Shown here: positions 43,731-53,993 of the stretch, piece after piece
Layout of the letters: the number at the start of each line of letters is the position of its first letter
How positions within the stretch are numbered: the first letter of the stretch is position 1
Assembly: GCF_032818155.1 (NCBI RefSeq)
Contig: NZ_CP102589.1
Location: 3,210,001-3,274,000, forward strand
Length of the DNA: 64,000 nucleotides
Origin: Niallia taxi
Lineage (GTDB): Bacteria > Bacillota > Bacilli > Bacillales > Cytobacillaceae
Direction: 5' to 3'
The notes under the pieces: generated by a model
What the model was told of the DNA's origin: nothing
Databases searched by the model: none
What the model saw: only the letters and a program-made list of their open reading frames with translations
Translations under genes and position numbers: made by a program

Positions 43731-44663
43731 TTATTTACAAACTAAAACATGCCTTTTAAAGCTGCCTTTGTTTGCTGTACAGCGGTCAACAATGGCAAAG
43801 CCAGCTTGTTGGATAGCCTCATCTACTTCTTCTATTGATACAATGACTGCTTTTTTAGCAAATCGTCTCGCGCTTTTAAGCATTTCAAGCTTTTCTTCAT
43901 ACGGAAGTACAGAACAAAGATTGTAAGGCATATCAATAACGGCTACATCAAATGCACCCATCACAGCTTTAATATCCTGTAATAGTACCTCTCCTTTTAA
44001 ATGGAAATGGGCAATATTTTCTCGCGCTTTGCCTGTTACAAGCGGATTGATATCACTGCCGACAATATTTATACCCATTGACAATGCTTCTATTAAAACA
44101 GTGCCGATTCCACAGCAAGGATCAATTGCCTTAATACCTGCTGGATGGGGCACGGCAATATTGGCAACAGCTCTTGCTAGCCTTGTGCTTAATGCAGTGG
44201 AATATTGATTAGGCTTGTTTTGGTGCTCGAGCCAAACTGATTTACTTTTATGGTAGTAACCAAATAGCCAGCGGCCATTCGCAAACATAACTGCAAAGGT
44301 CTGTTCCGGGTTTTGTAAATCAACAGCTCCCTCTATATATGCCCCAGCTTCTCTCTCCATCCGTTTTCTGTCCGGAAATGGAATACTTCCGTTTCCTTTT
44401 ATAAAAACGACTTTATAGGAAGCTTCTTTTAAACCAATTTCACTAATTACGGACAACAGTTTGTGATAGCTTTCGCTTTCTGCAAGTATGTCCACCCTTC
44501 CTTTCATAAATGGACTTCTGCTTTGCTCAAGCTCAAGCTTGCTTTCGATGAAACCTGTGGGAGAGATACTGTCCTCTGGAAAAAGGGAGCGCATCTCAAG
44601 CTCGCATAAGTCTGTTTCATCCTCATGAAAAGATATGGTATAAAGATAACCTTTGATTTTCAA
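43731..44663 (-). CDS. TRM11-like SAM-dependent RNA/DNA methyltransferase (UPF0020)
   Basis: 310 residues. N-terminal THUMP-like half, then the Rossmann methylase with motif I in AIDPCCGIGTVLIEA, GSDINPLVTGKARENI, and motif IV DMPYN, which replaces the usual DPPYG/NPPY. Such proteins N2-methylate tRNA guanosines. TTG start at 44663 with GAGGT eight bases before. Target base cannot be predicted. Not overlapping the helicase gene; 105 bp between. Confidence 0.82.
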   Translation of the reverse strand: MKIKGYLYTISFHEDETDLCELEMRSLFPEDSISPTGFIESKLELEQSRSPFMKGRVDILAESESYHKLLSVISEIGLKEASYKVVFIKGNGSIPFPDRKRMEREAGAYIEGAVDLQNPEQTFAVMFANGRWLFGYYHKSKSVWLEHQNKPNQYSTALSTRLARAVANIAVPHPAGIKAIDPCCGIGTVLIEALSMGINIVGSDINPLVTGKARENIAHFHLKGEVLLQDIKAVMGAFDVAVIDMPYNLCSVLPYEEKLEMLKSARRFAKKAVIVSIEEVDEAIQQAGFAIVDRCTANKGSFKRHVLVCK

Positions 44664-44778
44664 TTAATAGACCTCATTCTAATTCATATTTATTATGCTA
44701 TTATAATGGACTTCCAGAAGTATTACTATTAAACGGGCTGCTAGAATTTACTTCCAAATATACTATATGTAAACAAAA

Positions 44779-44812
44779 AAGATGCTCCTTTTAAAGGAAC
44801 ATCTTCTAAAAG
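44779..44812 (-). terminator. Terminator after the subtilisin gene
   Basis: AAGATGCTCC and GGAACATCTT with one mismatch, then T on the minus strand. Confidence 0.6.
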
Positions 44813-44825
44813 CATAATAGCTTAG

Positions 44826-45785
44826 TTAAACAGACAGCATTTCTGTGACTGTCGACTGGATTGCTTCTGCCAGCTTCTCTGGTGCCGTTAAATATAACAG
44901 TCCGTTTCCTTCCAGTTTTGGAGAGAAGCCAAGAGGAACAGTCCGTTTAATCAGCTGTGCATACAGCTCTGGTTCTGTTAGCTGTCTATCAAACTCCTGA
45001 ACTGCAATTGCCTTGATTAAGGCCAGTCCGCCTGTGACATGCGGTGCAGCCATGGATGTGCCGCTAAGTCTCGCATATTGACCATTCAAATAGGTGGACA
45101 GTATATTTTCTCCTGGAGCTGCAAGGTCTACTTCCCTGTTGGAATTTGAAAATTCCGAAGAGCTTCGTGTGAAATCAACGGAACCGACACTGATTACCTC
45201 ATTATAAGCTGCCGGATAGCCAAGCTCTTCTGTTGTGTCACGTCCATCCCCTTCATTTCCCGCTGCACAAACAACAAGGATTTGGTTATCGACTGCTCTT
45301 TTGACTGCATCATGAAGGGCTTGGACATCATCTGGTCCGCCTAAGCTCATCGAGATAATATCAACATTCTGTTCGATAGCATAATGAATTCCGTTGGCAA
45401 TCCAATCATACTGCCCTGAGCCTTGTCCGTTAAGGACCTTCACGATAAGAAGGGAGCTTTCTGGTGCTGCACCTACAACTCCATTAGCATTTTCAACAGC
45501 TGCAATCGTTCCTGCCACATGTGTGCCATGTCCGTTATAATCTGTATAAATATCTGGATTCGAGTTATCATCATCTGTAAAGTTATAGCCGCCAATTATG
45601 CGCTCCTGCAAATCAGGATGTGTCGTATCACAGCCTGTATCAAGGATTGCAATCTTCATTCCTTTTCCTTTCGATTTTCCCCATAATGCAGGTGCTTGAA
45701 TTTGCTGTATTCCTGTTGGCACCTCATTTGTCATTTGCACCACTTGCTCTACTTTGTAAGGTATTACCTTCACTTCTGGTCTCAA
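44826..45785 (-). CDS. Intracellular subtilisin-like serine protease (IspA type)
   Basis: 319 residues. Catalytic Asp49 (AILDTG), His86 (NGHGTHVAG), Ser244 (SGTSMAAPH), with oxyanion Asn177. No signal peptide; a short N-terminal propeptide has the VIPY motif (LIPY in intracellular subtilisins), which self-inhibits until cleaved. TTG start at 45785 with AGGAGGG eight bases upstream; no ATG fits. Such proteases degrade cytosolic protein in stationary phase and sporulation. Isolated gene with its own terminator; upstream 45786-46078 shows no gene. Confidence 0.94.
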   Translation of the reverse strand: MRPEVKVIPYKVEQVVQMTNEVPTGIQQIQAPALWGKSKGKGMKIAILDTGCDTTHPDLQERIIGGYNFTDDDNSNPDIYTDYNGHGTHVAGTIAAVENANGVVGAAPESSLLIVKVLNGQGSGQYDWIANGIHYAIEQNVDIISMSLGGPDDVQALHDAVKRAVDNQILVVCAAGNEGDGRDTTEELGYPAAYNEVISVGSVDFTRSSSEFSNSNREVDLAAPGENILSTYLNGQYARLSGTSMAAPHVTGGLALIKAIAVQEFDRQLTEPELYAQLIKRTVPLGFSPKLEGNGLLYLTAPEKLAEAIQSTVTEMLSV

Positions 45786-46028
45786 AATATGATCCCTCCT
45801 GTAGGATTAGTAGTTTACATTAAATAGTTTAACAATTTAGCATTTTCAAAAAAAGAGCCTTTCGACTCATATAAGAACACATGTTTTGCTGAAATTTGCC
45901 GATTTAATTTGTTTACTCCTGATATAAATGACTCAACTAATAGACAGTAATTTCAAATACTTCTTAAAAGCTATGAAAATAACAGACTCAATTTTATTAT
46001 CTTGCCAATTTCCTCTATACAATTTAAA

Positions 46029-46054
46029 CTAATTAGATTATCATCTAATTAGAT
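46029..46054. promoter_or_regulatory. Tandem palindromic decamers before an MFS gene
   Basis: CTAATTAGAT occurs exactly twice (46029-46038, 46045-46054), 16 bp apart, each containing CTAATTAG. Likely operator for an unidentified regulator. Confidence 0.45.
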
Positions 46055-46078
46055 AAAAATCTAAAAAGGTGATAAATA

Positions 46079-47290
46079 ATGTCCATTCTGACAAAAGAAA
46101 AGAACTATCAAAAGCTTTTTCTAGCTGGTCTAATTAATGGCATTGGCGATAGGTTTAGCCAAGTTGCTTCCTTGTCCCTTCTTTTACAGCTTGCTGATTC
46201 TGGCATGTCTGTAGGTATAACTCTTGCTCTTCGCATGTTGCCCTTCTTGCTGTTTGGTCCTTTTAGCAACAAAATTGCTGCTAAATGGTCCCGAAAAAAT
46301 CTGCTGATTTTTACAGATGCGGCTCGGGCTGTCATAGCCATTTCGTTTTTCTTTGTTGAAAATGAAGCAGATATTTGGATTATTTATTCCGCCTCTTTTC
46401 TTTTAGCAAGTGGAGAAGCATTATATGCTCCTGTAAGAAAAGCAAGCATTCCAGCAATTATTGCTCCCAAAAACTTGAAGGCTGTGAACAGTTTAGAGCA
46501 GGTACAATTGGGCTTCGTCCTTGTTATTGGTGCATTGGCCGGAGGCATTGTTTCCTATCTATTTGGAATACATGCTGCTTTTCTAGTTAATATTGTTTCC
46601 TTTGTCGTTGCAGGTGCCTTCATTAACAGGATTGAAAGCTTGGAAAATCCGCAGAGCAATGCTGTTTCTCCTTCTGAATATAAAGGAAACGGGCTGTTTT
46701 CAGTGCTCTTCTCTTCTTCCTTATTCATCATGCTAATGAGTGCTGATATTCTTGTTCCACTTGCGAATGGCATCGAAAATGTGCTTATTAGTGTGTATGC
46801 AGACAGCACCTTTTTTGCAGGAGATTTAGGAGTAGGAATTCTTTATAGTGTGCTTGGGACGGGTTTTATCATTAGCCCGATCCTCACTAAGTATATTAAG
46901 AGCCATTTCTTGTATTTTGCCTATTTTTCCATGTTGATGGAAGGCTTCATTTTGCTGGCTGTAAGTCAAACTGATTCATTCATTATAATTGCTGTATTGT
47001 TTGGACTTCTTACTATATTTGGAGGTGTCGGCAATGCCCTGCTAGACACTGTCATAATGAACGAGCTGCCACAAAAGCATCAAGGAGCGTATTTTTCCTT
47101 TTCTGCAACGATTGGGAATACAAGCTTGAGCTTGTCCATGTTTGCCACAGGGCTGCTTTTGAATGTACTACAGCCGCGCATATTAGGAGCCATAAATGGA
47201 CTATTATATATTGTCTTTGGAGTAGTGTATCTAATGTGGAGTTTTTTGCTCATTCGACTGAAAAGATCGCAAAAAAGCAATTTACTATAG
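46079..47290 (+). CDS. MFS transporter (MFS_3, enterobactin-exporter-like)
   Basis: 403 residues, 12 predicted helices. The N-terminal helix (YQKLFLAGLINGIGDRFSQVASLSLL) and TM2-TM3 loop with SNKIAAKWSRKNLL fit the MFS_3 subgroup, drug or siderophore exporters. AAAAAGGTGAT precedes the ATG. Substrate unknown; tandem operator-like repeats upstream suggest an inducible exporter whose regulator lies outside this region. Confidence 0.8.
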   Translation: MSILTKEKNYQKLFLAGLINGIGDRFSQVASLSLLLQLADSGMSVGITLALRMLPFLLFGPFSNKIAAKWSRKNLLIFTDAARAVIAISFFFVENEADIWIIYSASFLLASGEALYAPVRKASIPAIIAPKNLKAVNSLEQVQLGFVLVIGALAGGIVSYLFGIHAAFLVNIVSFVVAGAFINRIESLENPQSNAVSPSEYKGNGLFSVLFSSSLFIMLMSADILVPLANGIENVLISVYADSTFFAGDLGVGILYSVLGTGFIISPILTKYIKSHFLYFAYFSMLMEGFILLAVSQTDSFIIIAVLFGLLTIFGGVGNALLDTVIMNELPQKHQGAYFSFSATIGNTSLSLSMFATGLLLNVLQPRILGAINGLLYIVFGVVYLMWSFLLIRLKRSQKSNLL

Positions 47291-47308
47291 TGAATTTTAG
47301 AGAAAGGA

Positions 47309-47338
47309 AAAACCTGTACCCTAATAAAGGTACAGGTT
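47309..47338. terminator. Terminator between MFS and diguanylate cyclase genes
   Basis: AACCTGTACC and GGTACAGGTT perfect arms, loop of eight bases. Confidence 0.7.
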
Positions 47339-48888
47339 CATGTTGTCAGTATACCGGCAGATTTTTCAAAGCTGCGTACGCAGTTTCTACCATCATTCTT
47401 CGCTTCGTACAATGCTATATCAGCTTCATCCATAAGTGAAGCGATAAGCTGCTCATTTTCGTCGTTATCAATAACGGCACTTGTAACTCCTAAGCTTGCA
47501 GTAACATTAATTGCTGCTTCGTCTACCTTTACAGTGTTTTTCTCAACCTCGTGACGAATTGCTTCTGCAACTTGAACAGCATCTGATTGAGAGGTATTAG
47601 GCAGGCAAATAATAAACTCCTCACCACCGTATCTGCCAATAAAATCAGCTTTTCTAATATGCTGTTTGGCAAATTGGACTACTTGTTTTAAGACAATATC
47701 TCCTGCTTTATGACCAAAAGTATCATTCACTCTCTTAAAATGATCGATATCAAACATTATAATTGCCACTTTATCCATATCAAACAGCTCGTCTGTTTTC
47801 TGCAGAAAAAAGCTACGGGTATATACATTCGTTAAACCATCCATACTGGCGATAGCTTTTAACTGTTCCTGCATTAATATTCTTTCGGTAACATCCACAA
47901 ATGTAATGATTTGGCCGAGATGCTTTTTCCTATGCAAAACGGGGGTAAACTTGATTTGATAATGAAGTGTCTCCTGCTTATAATCTTGTTTTTCTCCTTT
48001 TACAACAATATCCAAAAGCGACTCGTTTTCCTTAAGCATTTCCTTTACAGGTTTGCCGATTGAACGGCTGGTGATTGCTGGAACCATTGTTTGCATGACT
48101 GGATTGAAATCGACAATAACATTGTTCTGATTTAATACCAAAACCCCTTCTTCCATGCTGTCGAATACTTTTTCTCTAGCAATTGGGGCAACACTGAACA
48201 TTTGTAACGATATTATCGCCGCCCCATGAAAAATAAAGGAAACACTCATTGATATTGGCCCTAAATCAATGCCGTTAGGACTTAATCCTGTCAAATAAAA
48301 AACACTGCCAAGTACAGGTACAAAAAGACCTGCTGTCATTGTCGCAATCTGCCATTTAAAGCGCCTTGCTTTCCCCTTTCGAAGCTGTGCCAAAAGCAAA
48401 ATAATGCTGCCTAAAACACATGCATATAAGAAAAAGGAATGAACATAAAACCATGGACCGCCTTCAAGACTTAAGGTAGGAAAATCCCCAGATGTGTCTA
48501 CACCCATTGATTTATAATAGAAATGATGAAAATCATTTGTATAGTGAATCAATATCGTCAATGACGGAAGGCCGAAAAAAAAGTAGTACAAACGGCGACT
48601 CCACTTAACACCCACGTATTCCATGCACATGAATAATGTAAAAACCGGAATAAATGGCAATGCAAGATATTCAAGGCGCAGCCATATTTTCATATGCTCT
48701 AGTGTTGTGCTTGTCAGCTCAAACACATAAAAAAAGGTAAAGAGCATACAGCAGAAGGTTCCTAAAATATAGAAAATTCCTCCTGGAGCATTGCGTATGC
48801 GGTAATAAGCGTAAATACATAATAGTGCACTTAACAGTCCGCCACATATATCAATAAAAGCAAACAGGAATAATTCTTGTGACATCAT
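47338..48888 (-). CDS. Diguanylate cyclase with 7-helix N-terminal sensor and PAS domain
   Basis: 516 residues. Seven membrane helices (about 5-220) of the histidine-kinase 7TM type, PAS (about 225-335) and GGDEF (about 345-505), with active-site GGEEF and the substrate motif FDIDHFKRVNDTFGH. GGEEF active loop predicts cyclic-di-GMP synthesis; no EAL domain. RxxD inhibitory site in GRYGG context not clearly seen. GGAG six bases upstream of the first of two ATGs. Possible ligand is unknown; neighbours (chemoreceptor upstream) fit a motility/biofilm decision. Confidence 0.92.
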   Translation of the reverse strand: MMSQELFLFAFIDICGGLLSALLCIYAYYRIRNAPGGIFYILGTFCCMLFTFFYVFELTSTTLEHMKIWLRLEYLALPFIPVFTLFMCMEYVGVKWSRRLYYFFFGLPSLTILIHYTNDFHHFYYKSMGVDTSGDFPTLSLEGGPWFYVHSFFLYACVLGSIILLLAQLRKGKARRFKWQIATMTAGLFVPVLGSVFYLTGLSPNGIDLGPISMSVSFIFHGAAIISLQMFSVAPIAREKVFDSMEEGVLVLNQNNVIVDFNPVMQTMVPAITSRSIGKPVKEMLKENESLLDIVVKGEKQDYKQETLHYQIKFTPVLHRKKHLGQIITFVDVTERILMQEQLKAIASMDGLTNVYTRSFFLQKTDELFDMDKVAIIMFDIDHFKRVNDTFGHKAGDIVLKQVVQFAKQHIRKADFIGRYGGEEFIICLPNTSQSDAVQVAEAIRHEVEKNTVKVDEAAINVTASLGVTSAVIDNDENEQLIASLMDEADIALYEAKNDGRNCVRSFEKSAGILTT

Positions 48889-48969
48889 TAATTCTCCAAA
48901 TTAGATTTTTACCTCATTATTTCTACCTTTTATTATATTCTATTTCCTAACAGCAGGGATATAAAAAAA

Positions 48970-48998
48970 TAGACCCCTATTTCTCGTAAAATAGGGGT
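48970..48998 (-). terminator. Terminator after the second chemoreceptor gene
   Basis: GACCCCTATTT and AAATAGGGGTC around a short loop. Confidence 0.75.
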
Positions 48999-49069
48999 CA
49001 TTTACTGATGAACTCAGGCTTTATCCGATTTATCACTTTCGCTATAACAACTTTAGAATATATTACCAA

Positions 49070-51049
49070 TTAGATAGTGAATTTACGAATTAGTTCCTGC
49101 AGCTCTTCTGACATGCTTGAAAGTGATTTTGCTGATGCAGTAACTTCCTCAAGAACTGCAATTTGCTCTTCTGTACTTGCTGCAACACTTTCAGATGCAG
49201 CGGTGTTTTCTTTCGCAATATTTGCCAATTCAAAGGAAGTGGAAGTTACTGACTGCATTTCTCCTGTAACACCCTTAACAATTTGCGAAACTTCTTCCAT
49301 TTTTGGTGCCATTGTTTTAATTCCTTCAATGATTGCTTGGAATTTAACAATCGCTTCTTGAGATACGTCTATTCCTGTCTGAACACTATCTGCTGCCTGT
49401 TTCATTTTATTGACAGTCTGTTCTGTACTTGTCTGGATATCCTTTATCAAGCCAGTAATTTGTTTAGCAGATGTTTGCGACTGTTCAGCAAGCTTTCTTA
49501 CTTCCTCTGCCACAACAGCAAATCCTTTGCCTTGCTCCCCTGCTCTTGCTGCCTCAATTGCGGCATTAAGTGCTAACAGGTTTGTTTGCTCAGCGATGCC
49601 ACTGATTACATTACTAATTTCATTAATTTCTTTTGAACGGTCGTTTAATGACTTAATCATTTTATCTGATTCATTAACATGTCCAAAGATCGTGTTCATT
49701 TGATCAACTGTTTTCCTAACTGACTCTCCACCTTCTGTTGCATGGTTCGCTGTCAGTCTAGCTTCCTTATTGACTATTTCAAAGTTTTCATGGATAGCGC
49801 TGATACCTTGACCTACTTTTTCGATGGCTTTAGCTGTCTTTTCAATACCTATTGTCTGCACCTCTGCACCACTTGCGATTTGCTGAATAGATGATGCAAC
49901 ATGGACAGTTGCTGTTTTTGTTTCTTCAGATGCTGCGGACAGCTCTTCAGCTGCTGCTGCAACTTGTTCTGTATTTGTGTCTACCTGTGAAATAAGCCCA
50001 CGCAACGACTCCTTCATTTCAGAGAAGGCATTTCCAAGCTCGCCAACCTCGTCATTTGAGGTTACTTCTATCGGTTCTGATAAGTTTCCTTTACTGATAA
50101 TAATGGCACTGTCCTTCAGTTTGTGAATTGGACGGATAATAGAGCGTGTAACAAGGACTGCAACTATAATGCCAACTAATATTGCCAGAATTTGAATGAT
50201 TAACGATGTTTTCACAATAGGTGCTGATGCAGTATCTACTTCGCTTTTAAACATTGCTCCTGCAATTTTCCAGCCAGTCAATTTGTTTGTAGTGAAAGTC
50301 ATGCTTTTCAGTTCACCATCGAACTCATAGTTCAAGTGTCCTTGATTACTTTCATATAGTTCTGCCATAAAACTGTCTTTTGCTTCTGTACCAGATTTTT
50401 TCGTTGGATGGTATACATATTGTTTTTCCCTGCCAAGAATAAAGGAATAGCCTTCTTGTCCAATTGTCACTTTTTTTGCTACATCTTTAATAGAATCAAC
50501 CTTTAAGTTAATTCCAATAATGCCAGTTCCATCTGTAAGCTTCTTCGAAATAGTAACAACCATTTCCCCTGATGCTGATAAATAGGCATCAGATATAAAA
50601 GTATCTGTCGCAGCATCTGCGTTTTTATACCAGTCTCTTTCCCGTGGATCATAACCGTCAGGAAGCTTTTTAACAGGATACTGAATCATGTCTCCATCAG
50701 GTGTACCAACATAAATGCTGGCTGCTTCTGGATGAAGCGATGCATACTCGTCAAGACGCTTTCTTAAATCGGAGTTTTGCTTTACACTGTTTTCATCAAT
50801 CGAAATATTTTCAGCAAAAAACTCCGTGTCCTTTACCTTTGGGGCTACCGTACTATCTATATACTCGTTCAGCAAATCTACACTTGCTTCTGCGGCATAC
50901 GTTATTTGGTTTGAAATCGCCTTATTTGCACTTAAATAAGAAACCGTACCTATCGTTAGTGCTGGTATAATCACCAACAGCAAAAAGGTTAAAAGCAGCT
51001 TCCTTTTGATTGTCATTTTTATTTTCTTTATCCCTTTATGTTTCCCCAT
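49070..51049 (-). CDS. Methyl-accepting chemotaxis protein with dCache sensor
   Basis: 659 residues. TM1 about 15-35, extracellular dCache (about 45-280) with the [10 protein letters not shown] signature, TM2 about 285-310, HAMP and signalling domain with [19 protein letters not shown]. Very similar in layout to the receptor at 19856. AGGAG six bases before the ATG. Putative sigma-D promoter upstream. Ligand not predictable. Confidence 0.93.
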   Translation of the reverse strand: MGKHKGIKKIKMTIKRKLLLTFLLLVIIPALTIGTVSYLSANKAISNQITYAAEASVDLLNEYIDSTVAPKVKDTEFFAENISIDENSVKQNSDLRKRLDEYASLHPEAASIYVGTPDGDMIQYPVKKLPDGYDPRERDWYKNADAATDTFISDAYLSASGEMVVTISKKLTDGTGIIGINLKVDSIKDVAKKVTIGQEGYSFILGREKQYVYHPTKKSGTEAKDSFMAELYESNQGHLNYEFDGELKSMTFTTNKLTGWKIAGAMFKSEVDTASAPIVKTSLIIQILAILVGIIVAVLVTRSIIRPIHKLKDSAIIISKGNLSEPIEVTSNDEVGELGNAFSEMKESLRGLISQVDTNTEQVAAAAEELSAASEETKTATVHVASSIQQIASGAEVQTIGIEKTAKAIEKVGQGISAIHENFEIVNKEARLTANHATEGGESVRKTVDQMNTIFGHVNESDKMIKSLNDRSKEINEISNVISGIAEQTNLLALNAAIEAARAGEQGKGFAVVAEEVRKLAEQSQTSAKQITGLIKDIQTSTEQTVNKMKQAADSVQTGIDVSQEAIVKFQAIIEGIKTMAPKMEEVSQIVKGVTGEMQSVTSTSFELANIAKENTAASESVAASTEEQIAVLEEVTASAKSLSSMSEELQELIRKFTI

Positions 51050-51090
51050 GTTGTCTCCTGCCTTTATCTATTTATCTCAATCTATTTCCT

Positions 51091-51117
51091 ATATCGACAG
51101 GAAAATTGTCTTATATA
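51091..51117 (-). promoter_or_regulatory. Sigma-D-type promoter of the second chemoreceptor gene
   Basis: On the minus strand TATA-N15-GTCGATAT, against the sigma-D consensus TAAA-N15-GCCGATAT. It lies about 45 bp before the start. Confidence 0.55.
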
Positions 51118-51314
51118 TAAGAAAATATACCCATTATTTTCACTATATGTGGATAATACCTCCAAAAATGATGAATCCGGTTTATAATCCGATTTATTGC
51201 ATACCTTTTAGAAAGACTATATAATCAGCAAATGGATTCTTAATTCCACCCTACCCAATCAGGTATGGACGAATGATTTTAAAGTGAGCAAAAATTATTA
51301 AAGGAGCGCTTTAT

Positions 51315-52520
51315 TTGAATCAAGCAATTATTAATGAAGCAAGTCAAAAACGGAATTATCCCTTTATAACGTTTATTCTTTTCTGGTGTGGACTCACCCT
51401 CTTGACGAGCATGTATATCACCATTCCCCTAACCTCTGTCTTCTCAGAAGAATTTCAGATTACTTTGGACCAAACATCGTGGATAGGCAGTTCGTTTTCA
51501 TTATGCTATGCACTTGGCTGCTTGCTTTACGGACCTATTTCCGATAAATACGGGCGAAAAGTACTAATGGTTACTAGTATCAGCGTCTTAACTGTGGTGA
51601 CATTTATGATTGGGTTTGTTCATTCCTATCATGCTCTCGTATTTTTGAGAGCGGTACAAGGGCTAGTGGCTGCTGCTTTTGCGCCAATTTCTCTTGTGTA
51701 TGCAGGTGAAATGTTTCCGCCAAATAAAAGGGTAACAGCAGTTGGTTTTATCAGCACAGGACTTCTTATGGCCGGCATTATCGGCCAGATTTTCAGTGGG
51801 CTTATAAATCAGCTACTCGGCTGGAATGCCATCTTTTTCATTTTAGGAGTTGTCTATTTATTCTCAGCGGTCCTTGTTATTATCGCTTTGCCGAAAGAGG
51901 ATTTGCCAAAATCAAATGAGCATATTTGGAGTAAATTCAAGCAAATTAAACTATTGTTTCATCAACCGCAGCTGCTTCTTTGCTTTGCTGTCACATTTAT
52001 GCTGCTGTTCACATTAGTCGGAATGTATACCATTTTGGGGAGCTATTTATCTTTACCGAAATTTGGATTAACAAGTGATCAAATTCTGTATGTTCGTGCA
52101 GTTGGGATTATCGGGATGATTGTTGCTTTTTTTGTTGGTTCTATCTCGAAACGATTCGGGGCATTAACAGTGATGCGGGCTGGTCTTTTTCTATCTGTTG
52201 TCGGATTATTCCTGTTAGGCTTCAGTACCTCTCTAATAGCTGTGGTTATCTTAAGTGTCATTTTTGTAGCAGGGATTGCGGTTGTTTCCCCTGTAATCAT
52301 CTCGCTCATCAGTCAAAAGGGTGGGAATGCTAGAGGTACGGCGATTTCCTTCAATGCTTTCGTCCTGTTTCTTGGGGCAAGTGCAGGTCCAATCGTAGCG
52401 GTACAGCTGCTAAAAACAGGAATGCTGACATTGTCGTTCATTATTTTAAGTGTTTGTCTGTTGATCGGTCTTGGAGTATCGTTCTTCCTTCGTTCTGCTG
52501 CATCAGCACAGGGTAGATAA
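51315..52520 (+). CDS. MFS transporter (DHA1 type)
   Basis: 401 residues, 12 predicted helices. TM2-TM3 motif A is GPISDKYGRKVLMV, a drug/H+ antiporter signature. A TTG start with AAAGGAG about seven bases upstream is chosen; the next ATG (Met34) is inside TM1. A repeat element follows the stop. Substrate unknown. Confidence 0.85.
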   Translation: MNQAIINEASQKRNYPFITFILFWCGLTLLTSMYITIPLTSVFSEEFQITLDQTSWIGSSFSLCYALGCLLYGPISDKYGRKVLMVTSISVLTVVTFMIGFVHSYHALVFLRAVQGLVAAAFAPISLVYAGEMFPPNKRVTAVGFISTGLLMAGIIGQIFSGLINQLLGWNAIFFILGVVYLFSAVLVIIALPKEDLPKSNEHIWSKFKQIKLLFHQPQLLLCFAVTFMLLFTLVGMYTILGSYLSLPKFGLTSDQILYVRAVGIIGMIVAFFVGSISKRFGALTVMRAGLFLSVVGLFLLGFSTSLIAVVILSVIFVAGIAVVSPVIISLISQKGGNARGTAISFNAFVLFLGASAGPIVAVQLLKTGMLTLSFIILSVCLLIGLGVSFFLRSAASAQGR

Positions 52521-52540
52521 TAAAAAGAAAGTTAGAAATT

Positions 52541-52784
52541 AATCGTTTAGAACAGTTTTAAAATTAATTCGTTTCATTGCGCTGCACCAACTCGCTTTCC
52601 GCGGGAAGATGAGCCTCCTCGGGCTTCGCCTGCGGGGTCTCATCTTTTCCTCTATTTTCCTTAGTAATCGAGTGGCCTCCACTCCATTTCACTAAGATTT
52701 TAATTATTGAAGAACATAAATAAAACTAAACGATTAATATTTATTATTCGTGTTTAGAGTGGTATTTTTGTTTTGTTCATCCCA
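52541..52784 (+). repeat. Intergenic repeat, full copy with GC-rich hairpin
   Basis: Core 52556-52702 matches the short copy at 38937-39033. In the middle, AAGATGAG (about 52606) and CTCATCTT (about 52639) enclose CCTCCTCGGGCTTCGCCTGC, a GC-rich stem-loop much unlike the AT-rich surroundings. 52737-52784 repeats, inverted, the end of the other copy. Repeats with this GC-rich core occur between genes in Bacillaceae, to my knowledge. No gene. Confidence 0.65.
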
Positions 52785-52786
52785 CT

Positions 52787-53809
52787 TTACTTATTTTCAT
52801 CTGACCGTTTTGTAAGCAAAAAATTGGCTTTTACTGCGCCAATCTTTTCCTTTCTTGCATTATATACAGGCGCTTCTGCATATTTAGAAAGCTGTTGATA
52901 AATTTGGTCGTTTCCAACGCCTAGCTGTTTGAGCACCTCGATTGTGGCGACACTAACTGCTCTTGTGCCTCCATCCTCGACCTTAATGGCAATTCCAATC
53001 CCATGCTCTGTCAAACCGAGGCATTGAACGGCTTCTGCTCCTGCTTTCGAGACAATCTGTGATCCAAATGCCTTCATTAAATCTGTATCAAATCTGTTTG
53101 TCCCGCCAACCATTTCTGGATGTGTAATCATAGCATCCCGTATTCTTGCAAGTATTGCAGACCTTTGCTCATTCACTTGATTATCTGGCTTAGCAAGCCG
53201 TGCATATCCAAGTGCAGCATTTACTAATGGAATTTGATGAACAGGTACACCGCAGCCATCGACACTTAATTGAATATTCTCCTTTGGAAACGAGCATATC
53301 TCCGCAATAGCTGTTAGTATTCGTTGCTGCACAGGATGATGAACTTCACGATAGGAGCTGATTTCCTCCTGCATATGAACAGCTGTTGTCAGCATGCCCG
53401 AATGCTTTCCAGAACAATTGCTGTATACAGGTGTTACATCCTTGCCTGCCCTTAACAGTTTTTTATAGCTTTCCATATTCCAAGGTGTATGTGTGCCGCA
53501 TTGGAGTGCATCTTCCTGTAAATGGAGCTTGTCCAATATATTCAAAACCGTATTTCGATGATAATTCTCTCCACTGTGTGAAGCACAGCTAAGTGCAAGT
53601 GCACCTGCATCAAAAGCAAAGTGGTCTGCTGCACCTGTTTCCACTAACGGAACAGCCTGAAATGGCTTCATGGACGAACGCGGGAATGTCATCCTGTAAG
53701 GATCTCCATACGAATACAGCAATTCCCCTTCTCTATTGACAACGGCAATATGGACACAATGCGTGCTTTCTATTTGGCTTCCCCTATAAACTAAAATCGG
53801 TTTTTCCAT
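52787..53809 (-). CDS. L-asparaginase II family (Rhizobium ReAII type) protein
   Basis: About 340 residues. Not the classical AnsA/AnsB fold signature: it has the conserved RSSMKPFQA, SCASHSGE, THTPWN, NCSGKHSGML, DGCGVP and GGTNRFDTDLM blocks of the ReAII family, amidohydrolases with a beta-lactamase-like SxxK (Ser48-Lys51 within RSSMKP). Hydrolyses L-asparagine to aspartate and ammonia. ATG at 53809 chosen (AGGGGTG six bases upstream) over the GTG three codons earlier. Confidence 0.88.
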   Translation of the reverse strand: MEKPILVYRGSQIESTHCVHIAVVNREGELLYSYGDPYRMTFPRSSMKPFQAVPLVETGAADHFAFDAGALALSCASHSGENYHRNTVLNILDKLHLQEDALQCGTHTPWNMESYKKLLRAGKDVTPVYSNCSGKHSGMLTTAVHMQEEISSYREVHHPVQQRILTAIAEICSFPKENIQLSVDGCGVPVHQIPLVNAALGYARLAKPDNQVNEQRSAILARIRDAMITHPEMVGGTNRFDTDLMKAFGSQIVSKAGAEAVQCLGLTEHGIGIAIKVEDGGTRAVSVATIEVLKQLGVGNDQIYQQLSKYAEAPVYNARKEKIGAVKANFLLTKRSDENK

Positions 53810-53993
53810 CCCCAACACCCCTAATCCAATATAATTTACACTAAATTTTAATATAAACCAGATTATTTGTCGAAATTTTTTAAAAACTAACTGTGATTTA
53901 CTAATAATATAATTAGAGGGATAATTTCACGTATCATTGAAAGACTAAAAAAGCCACTTAAAAACGGCACTACTCAATTTAGGAGGGATTTTC

